The position numbers and the translations under genes were made by a program. This document shows, in pieces, positions 26,410 to 35,128 of a DNA stretch of 64,000 bases. This DNA is from Acidovorax sp. KKS102 (GTDB taxonomy: Bacteria > Pseudomonadota > Gammaproteobacteria > Burkholderiales > Burkholderiaceae_C), in NCBI RefSeq assembly GCF_000302535.1, contig NC_018708.1, positions 1,922,001-1,986,000 on the forward strand, read 5' to 3'. The notes under the pieces were generated by a model that ran no database searches, had not been told where the DNA came from, and saw nothing but the letters and a program-made list of their open reading frames with translations. Every line of letters begins with the position of its first letter. Position 1 is the first letter of the stretch.

Positions 26410-26841
26410 TCAGGGGGCGGGTGCCGCCGAGCTGGCTTCTGCCGCCGCCGCGGCGGCCTTGGCGTTGCGCTGGCGCACGCGCACATGCAGGGTGCAGGCG
26501 GTGAACAGCACGAGGCACAAGGCCACTTCGCCCCAGGCCAGCCACTGCGATGGCGGCTGGTCGCCCCAGCCGCGCACCACGCCTTCGGTGAAATACAGCC
26601 AGATCACCAGGCTGACCCATCGGTAGGTGTACATGCGGTTCTTCAGGATGCCCGCCAGCGGGATGCACAGCGGCAGCGCCTTGATGGCCAGCCACGAGCC
26701 GCCAGGCCTGACCGGGGCCAGCACCAGTTCCCAGGCGAGGCACAGAACAATCAGGGCGAGCAGGCTGCCGGTGGCAAGCCAGCGCGTGGCGGCAACACCG
26801 CTGTCGGACGGTGGGAGAGAGTTGGCGGGGGAGGCAGTCAT
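26410..26841 (-). CDS. DUF2069 family membrane protein
   Basis: The 143-residue protein has four hydrophobic helices (e.g. WLATGSLLALIVLCLAWELV, CIPLAGILKNRMYTYRWVSL, VALCLVLFTACTLHVRV). WLAIKALPLCIPLAGILK and YTYRWVSLVIWLYFTEGVVR are the recognisable DUF2069 features. Function unknown. It is divergent from the yihY-like gene, with only 21 bases between the starts. Confidence 0.83.
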   Translation of the reverse strand: MTASPANSLPPSDSGVAATRWLATGSLLALIVLCLAWELVLAPVRPGGSWLAIKALPLCIPLAGILKNRMYTYRWVSLVIWLYFTEGVVRGWGDQPPSQWLAWGEVALCLVLFTACTLHVRVRQRNAKAAAAAAEASSAAPAP

Positions 26842-26862
26842 TGGGGTGGCATCATATCGGCC

Positions 26863-28113
26863 ATGCCCTTGACCTTACAGACAGCCGCACTGCGCGTAGA
26901 GGCGCTGATGACCGAGCTGTCGCACTTCCCCTGGAAGACCACGGCCCAGACGCTGCGTGAGCGCTTCCGCGAGGACCACCTGGGCCTCACGGCCAGCAGC
27001 CTGACCTTCACCACCATCCTGGCGCTGGTGCCGTTTTTCACCGTGGCGCTGGCGGTGTTCACTGCGTTCCCCATCTTCGGCAAGCTGCAGGATGCGCTGC
27101 AGGGCTGGCTGGTCAGCAGCCTGGTGCCCGACAGCATCTCGCGGCAGGTGCTGGGCTACCTCACGCAGTTTGCGGCCAAGGCAAGCAGCCTGGGGGTGGC
27201 GGGGTTCAGCATCCTGCTGGCCACGGCGCTGGCGTTGATCCTGACCATCGACCGCACGCTCAACGACATCTGGCGCGTGCAGCGTCTGCGTCCGCTGGGG
27301 CAGCGGGTGCTGATCTACTGGGCGGCCATTACGCTGGGCCCGCTGCTGATGGGGGCGAGCCTGGCGCTTACCTCGTATGTGATGTCGGCCTCGGGCGGGC
27401 TGGTCAAGCGCCTGCCGGATGGCGTGCAGTTGCTGTTCGACTCGATCCAGTTTGTGGTGCTGGCGGGCGGCATGGCGTCGCTGTACCACTATGTGCCCAA
27501 CACGCCGGTGAAATGGCGGCACGCCTGGACGGGCGGCTTTTTTGTGGCGGTGTGCATCGAGTTGGCCAAGAAGGTGCTGGCGGTGTACCTGGGCAAGGTG
27601 CCCACCTACTCGGTGGTGTACGGCGCGTTTGCCACGCTGCCCATCTTGCTGGTCTGGATCTATGTGGCCTGGGTCATCGTGCTGCTGGGTGCTGTGGTGA
27701 CCGCGTACCTGCCCAGCCTGCTGGCGGGGGTGGCGCGGCGCGGCACGGTGGCGGGCTGGACGTTTCAGCTGGCGGTGGAGGTGCTGCAGGCGCTGCACCG
27801 TGCGCGCCAGCAGCCTGCCAAAGGCCTGCGCCCCAGCCAGCTGGCCCAGCTGTTGCGGGTGGATGGATTGCAACTGCAGCCGGTGCTGGAAGCCCTGACC
27901 GCGCTGGACTGGGTGGGGCAGGTGAGCGATGCCGCCGTGAGTGCGGCCGACGTGCCCGAGTCCCGCTATGTGTTGCTGGCCGACCCTGAAAGCACCTTGC
28001 TGGCGCCCTTGGTGCAGCGCTTGCTGCTGCAGCGGGTGGACAGCCTGGGGCCGCTGTGGGCCAACGCGAAGCTGGAAACCTTGCGCATGGCGGATGTGCT
28101 GCAGGCGCGTTGA
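26863..28113 (+). CDS. YihY/RBN family inner-membrane protein
   Basis: The chosen start (MPLTLQTAALRVEAL) gives 416 residues. The first 290 residues hold the six-helix YihY (formerly ribonuclease BN) domain, with HLGLTASSLTFTTILALVPF, NDIWRV and YHYVPNTPVKWRHAWTGG. The last 120 residues form a soluble winged-helix-like tail (KGLRPSQLAQLLRVDGLQLQ). The family is a transporter-like membrane protein of unknown role; the RNase BN name was a misassignment. Confidence 0.87.
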   Translation: MPLTLQTAALRVEALMTELSHFPWKTTAQTLRERFREDHLGLTASSLTFTTILALVPFFTVALAVFTAFPIFGKLQDALQGWLVSSLVPDSISRQVLGYLTQFAAKASSLGVAGFSILLATALALILTIDRTLNDIWRVQRLRPLGQRVLIYWAAITLGPLLMGASLALTSYVMSASGGLVKRLPDGVQLLFDSIQFVVLAGGMASLYHYVPNTPVKWRHAWTGGFFVAVCIELAKKVLAVYLGKVPTYSVVYGAFATLPILLVWIYVAWVIVLLGAVVTAYLPSLLAGVARRGTVAGWTFQLAVEVLQALHRARQQPAKGLRPSQLAQLLRVDGLQLQPVLEALTALDWVGQVSDAAVSAADVPESRYVLLADPESTLLAPLVQRLLLQRVDSLGPLWANAKLETLRMADVLQAR

Positions 28114-28146
28114 GCGGAGCGGGTGGGCGCCTTCAAACAGCAGTCG

Positions 28147-28213
28147 GTTGCTATATAAGTAATAGCTGGTCAGGCATGCTGCACTAGCGCTTCCGGCCTC
28201 TGGGGCTTCAAAT
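28147..28213 (-). repeat. Interspersed repeat, copy 3 (inverted)
   Basis: Read on the minus strand it runs GGCCGGAAGCGCTAGTGCAG, then CCAGCTATTACTTATATAGC. It lies between the convergent yihY-like and DUF962 genes. Confidence 0.6.
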
Positions 28214-28217
28214 CAGC

Positions 28218-28565
28218 TCACAGGGGCACTTTACCCGTCCAGATGTCCTTGTACATGACCCAGTCGCCCATGAAGCTGTAGAACGGGCGCTTGAAGCTGG
28301 CGGGCTTGTTCTTCTCAAAACCGAAGTGCCCCACCCACGCAAAGCCGTAGCCGCAGAGCAGGCCGTACAGCAGGTACTGGGGCTTGCCCGTGGCCACCAG
28401 CATGGCCAGGCAGACCAGGGTGAGCGTGGAGCCCACAAAATGCAGGCGGCGGCACGTGCGGTTGCTGTGCTCGCTCAGGTAGAACGGGTAGAAGGCCGCA
28501 AAGCTTTTGAAGGCCCGAGGGTCTGTGGCGGGCGCGGGTTGCGAGGGGGCAGTCTGGGTGGTCAT
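28218..28565 (-). CDS. DUF962 (Mpo1-like) membrane protein
   Basis: The chosen start (MTTQTAPSQPAPATDPR) gives 115 residues; upstream codons to 28685 are not family-like. The core is FKSFAAFYPFYLSEHSNRTCRRLHFVGSTL... with two helix pairs, then GYGFAWVGHFGFEKNKPASF. The conserved histidines in HSNRTCRRLHF and VGHFGFEKN match Mpo1-type Fe-dependent dioxygenases that shorten 2-hydroxy fatty acids in yeast. The bacterial role is not established. Confidence 0.85.
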   Translation of the reverse strand: MTTQTAPSQPAPATDPRAFKSFAAFYPFYLSEHSNRTCRRLHFVGSTLTLVCLAMLVATGKPQYLLYGLLCGYGFAWVGHFGFEKNKPASFKRPFYSFMGDWVMYKDIWTGKVPL

Positions 28566-28687
28566 GGCGTTGTCTCCGGGCGGCGTTGGGGCTCTGCCCG
28601 CGTTATACGCCGCAGTTCTGGCGCGCACCAGCGGGGCAGTGCGGGTGGGCTGTCGCCAACGGGTCTGCCACCTTGAACCGGCCATTG

Positions 28688-28720
28688 AAACCCCGGCGGA
28701 CTGTCAGCGCGCCGGGGTTT
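28688..28720. terminator. Rho-independent terminator after the metY-hydrolase pair
   Basis: AAACCCCGGCG / CGCCGGGGTTT form an 11-bp stem with an 11-base loop, directly downstream of the hydrolase stop codon on the minus strand. Confidence 0.75.
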
Positions 28721-28726
28721 GGTGGG

Positions 28727-29545
28727 TCACCTGGCCAGGAAGTCCCGGATGGCGGCCAGTGTTTCTTCCGGCGCCTCGGTCATCTGGTTGTGGCCCACGG
28801 GCAGGTAGGAGATCTGCACCTGCTTGCCCGCCGCCTGGGCGGCCTTGACGAGGCCCTGTGCGGCTTTGGGGGCTGTCATCTGGTCCTGGCTGCCCAGCGC
28901 AAACAGCACGGGGCAGGTGAGGGCTGCCATTGCCGCTTCGCCGCCCGCGTAGCTGTCGCAGGCCACAAAACCCCGGTGGAACACATTGACCTGCGGGTTG
29001 CTACGCAGCACCTTGCGCCCCAGCGCCATGCCCGCGCCAAACACCCAGGTGCCAGGCCCCAGGGCCGACGGGGGCGCTGACAGCGTGCTGCGCGAGAACA
29101 CATTGACCATGCGCATCGCCTTCTCCGGGTCAGTCTGCGAGGCCTCGATGAGTGCGGGCGACACCTTCATCGGGAATGCCGTGCCCACCAGCACCAGATG
29201 GCTGATGCGGTCCTTGAGCCGCGCGGCGGCTTCCATGGCAATGAGCGAACCCCAGCTATGGCCCACCAGTGCCGCGCGCTGCACGCCCGCGGCATCCAGC
29301 AGCGCGCCGATGAAGTCCGCGCCTTGCTCCACCGTGGCAGGCGCATCGCCGCCGCTGCGGCAGTGGCCGGGCAGGTCGATGGCCAGCACGTTCCAGCCGT
29401 GGTTGGCCATGTAGCGGCTTTGCAGGGCCCACACGCTGTGGTCGTTGAGGACACCGTGGATGAACACCACGGTAGGCTTGGCGGCATCGAATGCCTTGCC
29501 GCCGGTGTATGCGTAGATGGCGGCACCGTTGACGTTGATATGCAT
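28727..29545 (-). CDS. Alpha/beta hydrolase
   Basis: The 272-residue protein has the hydrolase fold. VFIHGVLNDHSVW carries the oxyanion region, the nucleophile elbow is ALVGHSWGSL, the acid lies in ALGSQDQMT and the catalytic His is in LPVGHNQM. The start lies two bases after the metY stop, so the two genes form an operon. The substrate is unknown. A role linked to homoserine esters is imaginable from the neighbour, but it lacks the length of MetX acyltransferases. Confidence 0.85.
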   Translation of the reverse strand: MHINVNGAAIYAYTGGKAFDAAKPTVVFIHGVLNDHSVWALQSRYMANHGWNVLAIDLPGHCRSGGDAPATVEQGADFIGALLDAAGVQRAALVGHSWGSLIAMEAAARLKDRISHLVLVGTAFPMKVSPALIEASQTDPEKAMRMVNVFSRSTLSAPPSALGPGTWVFGAGMALGRKVLRSNPQVNVFHRGFVACDSYAGGEAAMAALTCPVLFALGSQDQMTAPKAAQGLVKAAQAAGKQVQISYLPVGHNQMTEAPEETLAAIRDFLAR

Positions 29546-29547
29546 GG

Positions 29548-30858
29548 TCAGGCCCCCGCTTTCTCGGCCGCTTTTAGCGCGCGCTTGAGGTCGTCGATGA
29601 GGTCGTCGGCATCTTCCAGACCGATGGACAGGCGGATCGTGCCCTGGCTGATGCCAGCGCCCGCCAGCGCATCGTCGCTCATGCGGAAGTGTGTGGTGCT
29701 GGCGGGGTGGATCACCAGGCTGCGGCAGTCGCCCACATTGGCCAAGTGGCTGAAGACTTTGAGGGTTTCGATGAACTTCTTGCCCTGCTCGCGGTTGCCC
29801 TTGAGGTCAAAGCTGAACACCGAGCCCGCGCCGCGTGGCAGCAGCTTTTGCGCTAGTGCATGGCTGGGGTGCGAGTCGAGCAAGGGGTGGCCTACGCGCG
29901 ATACAAAGGGCTGCGCGGCCAGAAAATCCACCACCTTCTCGGTGTTGCGCATGTGCTGCGCCATGCGCAGCGGCAGGGTCTCGATGCCTTGCAGAATGAG
30001 CCAGGCGGTGTGCGGGCTCATGCAGGCGCCAAAGTCGCGCAGGCCCTCGCGGCGGGCACGCAGCAAAAATGCGCCCACGCTGCTCTCTTCGGTGAACACC
30101 ATGTTGTGGAAGCCATCGTAGGGCTGGGTCAGCTCGGCGAACTTGCCGGCAGACTTTGGACCGTTCCAGTCAAAGCTGCCGCCGTCCACCACGATGCCGC
30201 CCACGACGGTGCCATGGCCAGAGAGGAACTTGGTGGCCGAGTGGTAGACCAGGTCCGCGCCATGTTCAAACGGCTTGATGAGCCAGGGCGAGGTGAGGGT
30301 GGAGTCCACCAGCAGCGGCACGCCCGCCTCGTGCGCGATGGACGACACGGTGGGGATGTCCAGCACATCCAGGCCGGGGTTGCCCACGGTCTCGCCAAAG
30401 AACAGCTTGGTGTTGGGGCGCACCGCAGCGCGCCAGCCGTCGATGTCGCCGGGCTTGACGAAGGTGGTCTCAATGCCGAAGCGCGACAGCGTGTAGTGCA
30501 GCAGATTCTGCGATCCGCCATACAGCGCCGTGCTCGCCACGATGTGGCTGCCCGCGCCCATCAGCGTGGCAATCGCCAGGTGCAGTGCGGCCTGGCCGCT
30601 GGCGGTGGCAATGGCGCCCACGCCACCTTCCAGGGCAGCCACGCGCTGCTCCAGCACCGCGTTGGTCGGGTTGCTGATGCGGCTGTACACATGGCCGCCG
30701 CGCTCCAGGTTGAAGAGGGACGCTGCGTGGTCGCTCGACTCGAAGACGAACGAGGTGGTCAGGTGGATCGGCACGGCGCGCGCGCCGGTGGCGGGGTCGG
30801 GGCTGGCGCCTGCGTGCAGCGCCAGCGTGTCAAAGCCGGGGTCGGAGTAACCGGGCAT
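29548..30858 (-). CDS. metY: O-acetylhomoserine aminocarboxypropyltransferase (sulfhydrylase)
   Basis: The start MPGYSDPGFDTLALHAG is chosen because GGGAGA lies nine bases upstream; it gives 436 residues, normal for MetY. This PLP enzyme makes homocysteine from O-acetyl- (or succinyl-) homoserine and sulfide. PLP-binding features are YSRISNPTNAVLEQR, ASGQAALHLAI, ALYGGSQNL and the Schiff-base lysine in VYHSATKFLSGHG. The C-terminal signature reads VIHPASTTHFRM and IRLSIGLEDADDLI. The succinyl-specific MetZ is the main alternative. Confidence 0.9.
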   Translation of the reverse strand: MPGYSDPGFDTLALHAGASPDPATGARAVPIHLTTSFVFESSDHAASLFNLERGGHVYSRISNPTNAVLEQRVAALEGGVGAIATASGQAALHLAIATLMGAGSHIVASTALYGGSQNLLHYTLSRFGIETTFVKPGDIDGWRAAVRPNTKLFFGETVGNPGLDVLDIPTVSSIAHEAGVPLLVDSTLTSPWLIKPFEHGADLVYHSATKFLSGHGTVVGGIVVDGGSFDWNGPKSAGKFAELTQPYDGFHNMVFTEESSVGAFLLRARREGLRDFGACMSPHTAWLILQGIETLPLRMAQHMRNTEKVVDFLAAQPFVSRVGHPLLDSHPSHALAQKLLPRGAGSVFSFDLKGNREQGKKFIETLKVFSHLANVGDCRSLVIHPASTTHFRMSDDALAGAGISQGTIRLSIGLEDADDLIDDLKRALKAAEKAGA

Positions 30859-31015
30859 CTGTGTGTCTCCCATGTTGTCAATGCAGGCGGGCATTGTGGG
30901 CTATATTTGCTGACAAACAGCCTGCAGCACCTGGGCAGCCCCAGCCGGTGTGCTGGTCGCTGCGGGCCCACACTACTCTTTCCGATTCTTCCCGATCCCC
31001 CGGAGACTCCGCACC

Positions 31016-31465
31016 ATGAAAGTCAGCGACATCCTTCGCGTCAAAGGCAACACCCTGTACACCGCATCGCCGGACGAGCCGCTGGCGGGTGCCGTGAGCC
31101 TGATGGCCGAGCGCGACATCGGCTCGCTGGTGGTGATGGAGCATGGCGATCTGGTGGGCATGCTCACCTTCCGCGAAGTGATCCAGGCGCTGGTCAAGAA
31201 CGGCGGCAGCGTGGGCACGATGCTGGTGCGCACGGCCATGGACGATGCACCCCTGACCTGTACGCTCGAAACCGACATGGATGAAGTGCGCCGCATGATG
31301 CTGGACCGCCACGCGCGCTACATGCCCGTGATGGACCGCCGCATGCTGATGGGCGTGATCAGCTTCTATGACGTGGCCAAGGCTGTGGTGGACAGCCAGA
31401 ACTTTGAGAACAAGATGCTCAAGGCCTACATCCGCGACTGGCCGGAAGAAGAACCCCGCACCTGA
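31016..31465 (+). CDS. CBS-domain pair protein
   Basis: The 149-residue protein consists of two CBS motifs. The first (about 8-60) includes AVSLMAERDIGSLVVMEHGDLVGMLTFREVI. The second (about 78-130) includes DMDEVRRMMLDRHARYMPVMDRRMLMGVISFYDVAK. Such stand-alone pairs bind adenine nucleotides and regulate partner proteins. CGGAGA lies upstream of the ATG. It is transcribed divergently from metY. Confidence 0.9.
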   Translation: MKVSDILRVKGNTLYTASPDEPLAGAVSLMAERDIGSLVVMEHGDLVGMLTFREVIQALVKNGGSVGTMLVRTAMDDAPLTCTLETDMDEVRRMMLDRHARYMPVMDRRMLMGVISFYDVAKAVVDSQNFENKMLKAYIRDWPEEEPRT

Positions 31466-31543
31466 GTTTCTGAGGTCATGGCCAGGGCCTGATGCTCAAG
31501 GCCCAGTCCCTGACGGGGCAACACCGATGTACCCCGAGCCACT

Positions 31544-33781
31544 TCAGCGATAGGGGCGCGGCGCCTGGGCGCAGAGCCAGGCTTCGATCTCGTCGGGTGG
31601 TAATGGCTTGCCGAACAGGTAACCCTGCATCACCGGGCAGCCGTGCGCTTGCAGCCACTGCTGCTGGCCGGTGGTCTCCACCCCCTCGGCCACCACCACC
31701 ATGCCCAGGCTGTGGGCAATGCTCAGCACCGACACCGTGAGGGCGCGCGCCGTGGCGCTGGTGGTGAGGTCCTGAACAAAAGCCATGTCGAGCTTGAGTT
31801 CGCTGATGGGCAGGCGGTGCAGGTAGCTCAGGCTGGAATAGCCGGTGCCAAAGTCATCGAGCGACAGCTTGAAGCCCTGGTGGTGCAGGGCCTCGATGTT
31901 CTGCAGCGTGACGGGACGCGCATCCATCATCACGCTCTCTGTGATCTCCAGCAGCACATCGCTGGCGCGCAGGCCGTGGCGCTGCAGTGCCTCGCTGATC
32001 TCCTGCGCAAACTCCGGCCGGTGAAAGCTGCGGCCCGAGAGGTTGACGGCGACACAAGGCACATCGTGGCCCGCAGCGCGCCAGGCCGCCAGCTGGCGGC
32101 ATGCTTCGTCCAGCAGCCACAAGGTCAGCTCATGGATCAGCCCGGCGTCCTCCGCCACAGGGATGAACTGCGATGGCGGCACCATGCCCCACTGCGGGTG
32201 GTTCCAGCGCGCCAACGCCTCCACCCCGTGCAACGTGCCGGGAGAACTGCTGAGCACCTGCGGCTGGTAGTGCAGCATGAGGCTGCGGTCTGACAGCGCC
32301 TGTTGCAGCGCGCGCTCCAGCGAGGCGCGCTCCTGGGCTCGGCGGTTCATCTCGGCGCTGAACAACTGCAGGCTGTGGCGGTGGTCGCTTTTGGCCTGGT
32401 GCATGGCCTGGTCGGCATGGCGCAGCAGGGTGTCGATGGTGTCCCCATCGTTCGGAAACATCGCAATGCCGAGGCTCGCGTGCGGCACATGGGTCTGCCC
32501 AAAAATGTCCAGCGGCTGGGCGATGTCGTGCAGCACGCGGTGGGCACTTTGCACGGCCTGTTCGGTGGTGCATTCGGAGAGCAGCAGCACAAATTCGTCG
32601 CCCGACAGGCGGGCGATCAGGTCGCGGGCGCGCAGGCCTTGCGCGAGGCGCTGGGCCACCTCGCTCAGCAGCGCATCGCCGGCGGCATGCCCCTGGGTGT
32701 CGTTGACCTGTTTGAACCGGTCGAGGTCCAGGAACAGCAGGGCGCCTGTGTGGTTGCCCCGGCGCAGGTCACCCAACGCGCGCTCTGCGCTGGTGCGAAA
32801 CAGGGCGCGGTTGGGCAAGCCCGTGAGTACATCAAAAAACGCCAGCTGGTGGATGCGCTGGTGCGTGCTGTCGCGCTCAATGGCCAACGCGCACAGGTGC
32901 AGGCACACTTCGACCAGGCGCTGGTGCAACGCGTCGGGCGCGCGTGGCTCGCGGAAGTAGAACGCAAAGGTGCCAATCGGCTGGCCCCGGTGGTCCCGGA
33001 TCGGGCTGGACCAGCAGGCGCGCATTCCGCTCGGGGCAAACAGTTCCCGGTAGTCGTCCCACAGCGGGTCTGTGGTCATGTCGGTGACCACTACGGGCTC
33101 GTTGCGGAACGCTGCGGTGCCACATGACCCTGCGGTAGGGCCAATGGCCAGCCCGTCCAGCGCACGGCTGATGCTGGCGGGCAGGCTGGGGGCTGCCAGT
33201 GGGTGCAGTCGGCCTTGGGCATCCACCGCCAGGATGGTGGCGGTGACCTCGGGCGCAATGCGCTCCACCTCGCGGCAGACCAGGGCCATCAGCTCGTGCA
33301 GGGGCAACTCGTTGACCATGCCCTCCAGCACATGCGTCTGCAGCACCTCGTGCATTTTGGTGAGCGTGATGTCGGTCAGGATCGAGATGCTGCCCCCCGG
33401 TCCGCCCGAGCTTTCGTCGGACGCATTGATGACCAGCGACACCCAGCGGGGTTGCCCCGCCTTGCTGTACAGCAGGGTGTCTCCATGAAAGCTGCCTTGC
33501 GCCAGCACATTGCCCCGGATGCTTTCGAGCAGGTCCGGATCGGAGTGGGGGCCCAGCAAGACCTCGCTCAACAGCTTGCCCAGCACCTCAGCGGGCTGGT
33601 AGCCAAACAGGCGTGTAAACCCTTCGTTGACATACACCACGCGCTTGGAACTGTTGGTCATCACCACGGCGTTGTCGCTGGCATCCAGCGCCCGGCGAAG
33701 AGGCGCATCTGCCAGGGTGGCAGTCAAAAGGGTGCGGGACGGCGATGTTGGACCCGGAGAGGGGGGCGCGAGGGCGGGCAT
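31544..33781 (-). CDS. PAS-GAF-GGDEF-EAL cyclic-di-GMP signalling protein
   Basis: The 745-residue cytosolic protein has a PAS domain (about 32-150, VVMTNSSKRVVYVNEGFTRL), a GAF domain (about 165-300), a GGDEF domain (about 320-480) and an EAL domain (about 490-740). The cyclase site reads RLSGDEF, a permitted variant of GGDEF. The EAL site has GVEALARW, LDDFGTGYSSLSYL and VVAEGVET, so phosphodiesterase activity is expected. Whether the cyclase half makes c-di-GMP or acts as a regulatory domain is unclear. Confidence 0.92.
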   Translation of the reverse strand: MPALAPPSPGPTSPSRTLLTATLADAPLRRALDASDNAVVMTNSSKRVVYVNEGFTRLFGYQPAEVLGKLLSEVLLGPHSDPDLLESIRGNVLAQGSFHGDTLLYSKAGQPRWVSLVINASDESSGGPGGSISILTDITLTKMHEVLQTHVLEGMVNELPLHELMALVCREVERIAPEVTATILAVDAQGRLHPLAAPSLPASISRALDGLAIGPTAGSCGTAAFRNEPVVVTDMTTDPLWDDYRELFAPSGMRACWSSPIRDHRGQPIGTFAFYFREPRAPDALHQRLVEVCLHLCALAIERDSTHQRIHQLAFFDVLTGLPNRALFRTSAERALGDLRRGNHTGALLFLDLDRFKQVNDTQGHAAGDALLSEVAQRLAQGLRARDLIARLSGDEFVLLLSECTTEQAVQSAHRVLHDIAQPLDIFGQTHVPHASLGIAMFPNDGDTIDTLLRHADQAMHQAKSDHRHSLQLFSAEMNRRAQERASLERALQQALSDRSLMLHYQPQVLSSSPGTLHGVEALARWNHPQWGMVPPSQFIPVAEDAGLIHELTLWLLDEACRQLAAWRAAGHDVPCVAVNLSGRSFHRPEFAQEISEALQRHGLRASDVLLEITESVMMDARPVTLQNIEALHHQGFKLSLDDFGTGYSSLSYLHRLPISELKLDMAFVQDLTTSATARALTVSVLSIAHSLGMVVVAEGVETTGQQQWLQAHGCPVMQGYLFGKPLPPDEIEAWLCAQAPRPYR

Positions 33782-33977
33782 GTAGATCCCAGAAATCGAT
33801 GGTTACATGCTAACAAGCGCTCAGGGGCCTGCCAAGCGAGATATGTCCTGCCCGTGCCTCGGCGCCACGCCCCCGATATTCGGCCCCTGCGTACCTTGGC
33901 GCAGCGGAATATGCCTGTGGTGCGTGGTGGTGCGCCGCAGCAAACCGGTGTTGCTGCTCGGGGCTCCCCGGGAGCTC

Positions 33978-33986
33978 TGGGATAAT
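33978..33986 (+). promoter_or_regulatory. Extended -10 promoter directly before aroC
   Basis: TGGGATAAT fits an extended -10 element (TGn plus GATAAT). The hexamer ends nine bases before the aroC ATG at 33995. Transcription would then start at or within two or three bases of the ATG, giving a leaderless or nearly leaderless mRNA. No good -35 is seen at the normal distance. Confidence 0.5.
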
Positions 33987-33994
33987 CCGGCCCC

Positions 33995-35092
33995 ATGAGC
34001 GGCAACACCATCGGTACCCTATTCGCAGTCACCAACTTTGGTGAATCCCACGGCCCGGCCATTGGCTGCGTGATTGACGGCTGCCCGCCCGGCATGCCCC
34101 TCACCGAGGCCGATATCCAGGCTGACCTGGACCGGCGCCGCCCTGGCACCAGCCGCCACGTCACGCAGCGCAACGAGCCCGATGCGGTGGAAATCCTCTC
34201 CGGCGTGTACGAGGGCAAGACCACCGGCACCCCCATTGCCCTGCTGATCCGCAACACCGATCAGCGCAGCAAGGACTACAGCAACATCGCCGAGAGCTTC
34301 CGCCCGGGCCATGCTGATTACACCTACTGGCACAAGTACGGCATCCGCGACCCGCGCGGCGGCGGCCGGTCTTCCGCCCGCCTGACGGCGCCCACGGTGG
34401 CCGCGGGTGCCGTGGCCAAGAAGTGGCTGGCGCAGCAATATGGCGCCGAGTTCCGCGCCTGCATGACCCAGCTGGGCGAACTGCCCATCCCGTTCGAGAG
34501 CTGGGACCATGTGCGCAACAACCCCTTCTTCGCCCCCGTGGCCGACGTGCAGCAGTACGAGGATTACATGGACGCCCTGCGCAAGGCCGGTGACTCTTGC
34601 GGCGCGCGTATCCGGGTGCAGGCCACGGGCGTGCCGGTGGGCCTGGGCGAGCCGCTGTACGACAAGCTCGACGCCGACATTGCCCATTCCATGATGGGCC
34701 TGAACGCCGTGAAGGGTGTGGAAATTGGCGCAGGCTTTGCCAGCGTGGCCCACCGGGGCACCATGCATGGCGACTCGATGACGCCGCAGGGCTTCCGCAC
34801 CAACAACGCCGGCGGTGTGCTGGGCGGTATCAGCACCGGGCAGGACCTGGAGGTGAGCATCGCCATCAAGCCCACCAGCTCCATCATCAGCCCGCGCGAG
34901 TCCATCGATATCCATGGCAAGAGCACCGAAGTGATCACCAAGGGCCGCCACGACCCCTGCGTGGGCATCCGCGCCGCGCCGATTGCCGAAGCGCTTCTGG
35001 CGCTGGTGGTGATGGAGCACGCACTGCGCCACCGCGCCCAGTGTGGCGACGTGGTACCGCCCGTGCCGCCCATCCAGGCCTCGTTTCTGTAA
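33995..35092 (+). CDS. aroC: Chorismate synthase
   Basis: The 365-residue FMN-dependent enzyme converts EPSP to chorismate, the last step of the shikimate pathway. Conserved blocks are [86 protein letters not shown] and [17 protein letters not shown]. The length is normal. No Shine-Dalgarno sequence precedes the ATG. Confidence 0.97.
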   Translation: MSGNTIGTLFAVTNFGESHGPAIGCVIDGCPPGMPLTEADIQADLDRRRPGTSRHVTQRNEPDAVEILSGVYEGKTTGTPIALLIRNTDQRSKDYSNIAESFRPGHADYTYWHKYGIRDPRGGGRSSARLTAPTVAAGAVAKKWLAQQYGAEFRACMTQLGELPIPFESWDHVRNNPFFAPVADVQQYEDYMDALRKAGDSCGARIRVQATGVPVGLGEPLYDKLDADIAHSMMGLNAVKGVEIGAGFASVAHRGTMHGDSMTPQGFRTNNAGGVLGGISTGQDLEVSIAIKPTSSIISPRESIDIHGKSTEVITKGRHDPCVGIRAAPIAEALLALVVMEHALRHRAQCGDVVPPVPPIQASFL

Positions 35093-35128
35093 CACCAACT
35101 CCCACCGTCCCAGGGGCGGTGCGTCTGT

